A stretch of 64,000 bases of DNA. Origin: Cyprinodon diabolis (Eukaryota > Chordata > Actinopteri > Cyprinodontiformes > Cyprinodontidae). The DNA lies in the NCBI GenBank assembly GCA_030533445.1, contig CM060064.1, positions 40,553,287-40,617,286 of the forward strand, in the 5' to 3' direction. The translations under genes and the position numbers were made by a program. The notes under the pieces are model-generated. The model worked only from the letters and a program-made list of their open reading frames with translations. It had not been told where the DNA came from and searched no databases. This document shows, one piece after another, positions 60,461-64,000 of the stretch (within the stretch, counting starts at the first letter, position 1; each line of letters opens with the position of its first letter).

Positions 60461-61589
60461 CAGAGGAGACAAAGCATATTCTTCTTATCTAACATAGACT
60501 CCGTTCCTAGTGGTCTAAGAGAAAGCAAAAAGGAAAACAATTTCGTGCAGATGATCTACTGTCTACTACCCAAAACGATGATTACGAAAAAGAGGCTGTC
60601 TGTTCAGGCGACTATGAGGCCAAGTTATTCAGAAACCAGTTTCACTTCCAACTCAAAACAATAGGCAAATATGCCCAACTACTTTGGTTAATGTGTTACA
60701 AGCATTTTGTTTAAGAGTGTTACCTTTTTAAAAAAACAGGAATACCACATTAACTGATTTTTTTATCTCCAAAAAGGGGTTATAAAGTTTTTACTTGCTG
60801 CAATAGTTATGTAATCCTACAAGGATAAAACATTTTGTGTTTTTTATTTATTTTGAGAGAAAAAAATGCGATTATATACCAAGATATGGAAATTAAAACA
60901 AAAAATAAAAATAAATATGGGGAAAACTGGCATCTCTCAATAGAGGAAATAAAATACAAAAAACAGGACCTTACTGATTGCACCATTAAAATAAAAATTT
61001 AAGTAGATTTCTTGCACCTTCCTTCTTCAGAAAAAAACAAAAATATTAGATACAATTTTTATTATCTATTTTTGTGACCTAAATAAGAATAAATACCAAC
61101 TTTTACAAATAAAAAACAATAACCAGTCTGAAACTGTAAAAAAAAAAAAAAAATTTAAGATACTAGAAAATATTTTTTTTTATTAACCGTCATATGAAAC
61201 TGTAAAACTATTATATAATTTTACAGCCACGGAGACAAGACATAACATAACTAACTGAAATGTGGTTCTTGGTCTTGGATTTGAATTTAATGAACAATTT
61301 TCTTCGCGGAAAAGTAAAGAAAAAAACAAACAAAACAGAAACCAAATTTCAACACTTACAACCACCTTCCATGTTTGTTGCATATTCTGTTTACTGCTTC
61401 AACAGTTCGCTAAAGCTAAATCTACCCAAGAGGACGTGGAATATAAAATAAGAATAAACAACCTCGACATTATCAAATTAACCGCTTGCTTTAGTATTTT
61501 CAACAGCACAAAAGCTAGGTTTTAAAGCCTGTTTTTTTTAGATCATTTTGGGGCCACGGTTAGCTGCTAGCGAGTTAGCTAGTTTAATT
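60461..61589. other. AT-rich non-coding DNA, nothing identified
   Basis: No ubiquitin-like domain exon of herpud2 was found here on the minus strand. The open frames at 61183-61525 overlap on opposite strands and show no family match. Confidence 0.4.
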
Positions 61590-61980
61590 AGCTCAGTATT
61601 TATGCAGTCGGGTCGCTGCGCTATTCACATCAGATGTGTTCGATTTACTTTTACAAGTATACTCAGAAAGTTGCGTTTCTGTACCTTTTTCCTCCAACCA
61701 GCACCGTCCTCCTGACCCTCAACTGCTCGCCTCGCCTGTCTTGTTGTTGTAATGTCGACTCTGGAGCGGAAGCCACGTGACCGCTGCATCGATAACAGCT
61801 GATGATGACAACACGTAGCTTCCGGTGAGGCCATGCTGGAGTTTCTATGCTACAGTCGGGTGTTGAAGCCGAGTACAAAGGGATGTCAAGAGTTTCCTTC
61901 GTTAACCGGGGAGAGAAAACGGAGGAATTATCCGGACAAAGGCGATACCTGGATGGGTTAATGAAGCGTTTCAACACATT
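61590..61980. promoter_or_regulatory. CpG-richer promoter-like block, possibly herpud2 or bidirectional
   Basis: CpG dinucleotides are much denser here than in the surrounding AT-rich DNA. A CACGTG E-box lies at 61774-61779 within CCACGTGACC, and a CTTCCGGT ETS-type site lies near 61820. On the minus strand an open leader ends at an AAAAAG|GTACAG donor near 61687, compatible with a first exon of herpud2. On the + strand a 42-codon frame starts at 61833. Both are unproven. Confidence 0.4.
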
Positions 61981-62886
61981 GCATAACTATTGGTACTGCC
62001 TCACAGAATAATACTGAACCCTGCTGGACATTTAAAGACACTACAGGCAGCTTATTTTTACAGACTGAACTGAATTGATTTGATGACCTAATACAATATC
62101 ATTTAAGTTATTTGAGGTTATATTGTTATATTTGAATGAAAATATTAATTCAAATTCAGAAATATTAATATAATAATGAAAATATCTTAAATCATATTTT
62201 TAAAACAATATTTGCAGTAAAAAAAAAGTCGATTTGAAATTAACTTTAATTTCGGTAAGTCGAAAACTGTGAGGAAAAGGATGACACAATCAGAAAATGA
62301 AAATAAAAACAAAACGGCTGAAACGTTCCTATTCTTTTTAGGCTGCTCAAAAAGATATTTTTTAAGCAGATTTATCATGTTGACAGATTTTATACCCAGT
62401 TTGGTGAGTCATCGCCTGTGGTTGTTAAGGACAGGGTGGGATAATCTGTGAGATTTAACCCTCCCCTATATCAGCACCTGCTCGGACCACTTCATATCAG
62501 GTCATTTAACTTACAGCTGTTGTTCTAGTAAACATGTGGGGCTATAATCTGGTAAACATGCCATCCATTGTGAAACACAAAGCAAGTGCTAAAGTGTGTT
62601 TCCTACCATGTCCTCTGACTTCTAGGGTTGCAGAAATGTTTTTGTCTTTAAATGCCACCAAACCTCTTTCCAGCTCCAGAGACAAATAGTTGTTCTAAAG
62701 ATAAATCAATAAATAAAGCTAAGAATATGAATAAATTAATGGTAATTCTCCCACTTATAAATTAATAAGAACTCCCATAATTTCCAGACTATAAACATTT
62801 TGCTCTATTTGACTTCAGTTAAAAAAATGTTTAATTCATTAAAAAATAAAACAGTTAAGGTGTTTATGCTGTGATGACTGGAGACA

Positions 62887-63230
62887 GATGGAGTCATGTA
62901 ACGAAAGTAATTTCTCCCTGGGATTATTAAAGTATTTCCGATTCTGATTCCTGGTTGATGGGACAGGTGTTGTGAATGAAATGGTGCCCAGCTTGAAAGA
63001 GCTCCTCTGTGTTGCTGAATGTGTGCATTGATGACTGAAAGACATCTTCTGCCTCCATTTATCTGTTTACTACAGTGTGCTGAATTCATGTTAATGTGTT
63101 TAAAGACATTTCAATTATTGGAAAAATGCAGTGGGGAATAGTAAAAAAAATAAATAAAAACAGTCTAATCAACCAAAACTTTCACGGCCCCCAAGCAGTA
63201 CCTCGGGGGAACCCCTGTTGAAGACCTCTG
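62887..63230. mobile_element. Second copy of the hAT MITE, 5'-truncated
   Basis: Closely similar to the right two-thirds of the element at 1845-2328, with the right terminus GTTGAAGACCTCTG. I find no left terminus or matching duplication upstream. The open frames shared by both copies on the minus strand are repeat-derived. Confidence 0.75.
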
Positions 63231-64000
63231 TTCTATAACATCAGGATGTTTCTAGAGTCCAACAAACCCAAATCAACTGAGTGAATTGCCTCCTCATGCA
63301 GCCCAGTTTTACATAGTTCTCCTAATGATCTATGAGATTCAGATGTGACAAAATAAGACATTGGAGGGAAAGAGTTTAGACTCACATTTATCCTGTTTTC
63401 ATGAAAGTACACAAAGGAAAACTTTCTATAGGTGTTAATTTGGATTTATTCAGTGCCTTTTGATTTTAATTTCTAGAAAAGCATCGATCCGATACCTTGC
63501 TTGTTAATCAGCTTCAATATTTACTAATTAGCTGGGAGTAGGAGATTTTGAGGCAGAATAAAAAAAAAAAGGAGAATATTTTTTTCTCCTTTGTGCTACA
63601 GCTGCAAAGGAGAGGAAGATGTCTGTTCGTGTTGTACATTTGTATGTAGTTTTGTATGGCAGGCTGTTTTGACGTTTATTAAAAGCACTCTCCTTCCTCT
63701 CTGTTGCTCCAGTTGTAGATCACTAAACTAGGATTCTTCCTGATCAAAATCACATTCCTATTCAGAACTTTGACAAGAGATTTTCTAAATTATATTTTTG
63801 CATCTGAAGCTGAATTTCAGAGAAAAAAAACCCTGTACCCATAAGAATTAACTTTAATAAAGGACTTGTTTTGTAAACCCAGACGGTTTAATGCATTACC
63901 TTTCAGAAAATGTATAACATGCTTGGTGAAACTTGTACAAATGGTTTTTAAACTAGGCATAAAAACATTTTTAACCAATGTTTGATGACTGGTTTTGTTT
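63231..64000. other. Non-coding end of window
   Basis: Unassigned. 61981-62886 is similar. No exon of herpud2 or of another gene was recognised. Confidence 0.4.

Noticed and set aside
61625..61977. Minus-strand frames (69 and 104 codons) in the promoter-like block
   Set aside because: They do not resemble the HERPUD ubiquitin-like domain. More likely 5'UTR, though a leader peptide cannot be excluded.
1..64000. Search for CRISPR arrays, tRNA/rRNA genes, operons or a prokaryote-type defence system
   Set aside because: No regularly spaced repeats, no tRNA-like folds recognised by eye, and the DNA is clearly vertebrate nuclear sequence.

Overview
The window is nuclear DNA of a bony fish, most likely a percomorph teleost. 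It is AT-rich, its genes have GT-AG introns, and it is packed with typical fish repeats: L2/Maui-type LINEs, Tc1 and hAT DNA transposons, gypsy-like solo LTRs, a Penelope-like fragment and long (TA)n arrays. It has no bacterial-style operons, tRNA, rRNA or CRISPR. Most open frames longer than 60 codons are chance frames or lie inside repeats.

Two host genes can be read. tbx20, the cardiac T-box transcription factor, is complete on the + strand: eight coding exons from 19457 to 33847 give 439 residues with all splice phases agreeing. herpud2, an ER membrane protein of the ERAD/ubiquitin-like family, is on the - strand. Six coding exons from 54274 down to 49015 are secure. Two small upstream exons are candidates, and the ubiquitin-like N-terminus is not visible. 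The two genes point toward each other across about 15 kb.

Layout: 1-18.9 kb is upstream of tbx20. It is mostly repeats (L2 ends, a hAT MITE with 8-bp target duplications, two adjoining gypsy-type solo LTRs, a decayed Tc1), followed by unique, possibly regulatory DNA at 16-17.2 kb. 18.9-19.46 kb is the probable promoter and 5'UTR of tbx20. 19.46-33.85 kb is tbx20; intron 4 holds two Tc1 elements and intron 6 a GC-rich candidate enhancer. 33.85-48.5 kb is the intergenic region with L2 relics and several MITEs. 48.5-55.9 kb is herpud2. 56-60.5 kb holds a Penelope-like insert, a hAT relic and a third Tc1 nested in a MITE. 61.6-62.0 kb is CpG-richer and promoter-like. 62-64 kb holds another hAT MITE fragment.

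The most striking feature is mobile. Three Tc1 transposons appear base-for-base identical in the parts they share, and each has an uninterrupted 343-residue DD34E transposase. Two form a tandem in tbx20 intron 4 with exactly complementary breakpoints: the second lacks the last 43 bp, and those 43 bp sit directly after the complete end of the first, across the same TA dinucleotide. This suggests a Tc1-into-Tc1 insertion that was later rearranged, or an assembly artefact. No wholly new defence or metabolic system was seen.
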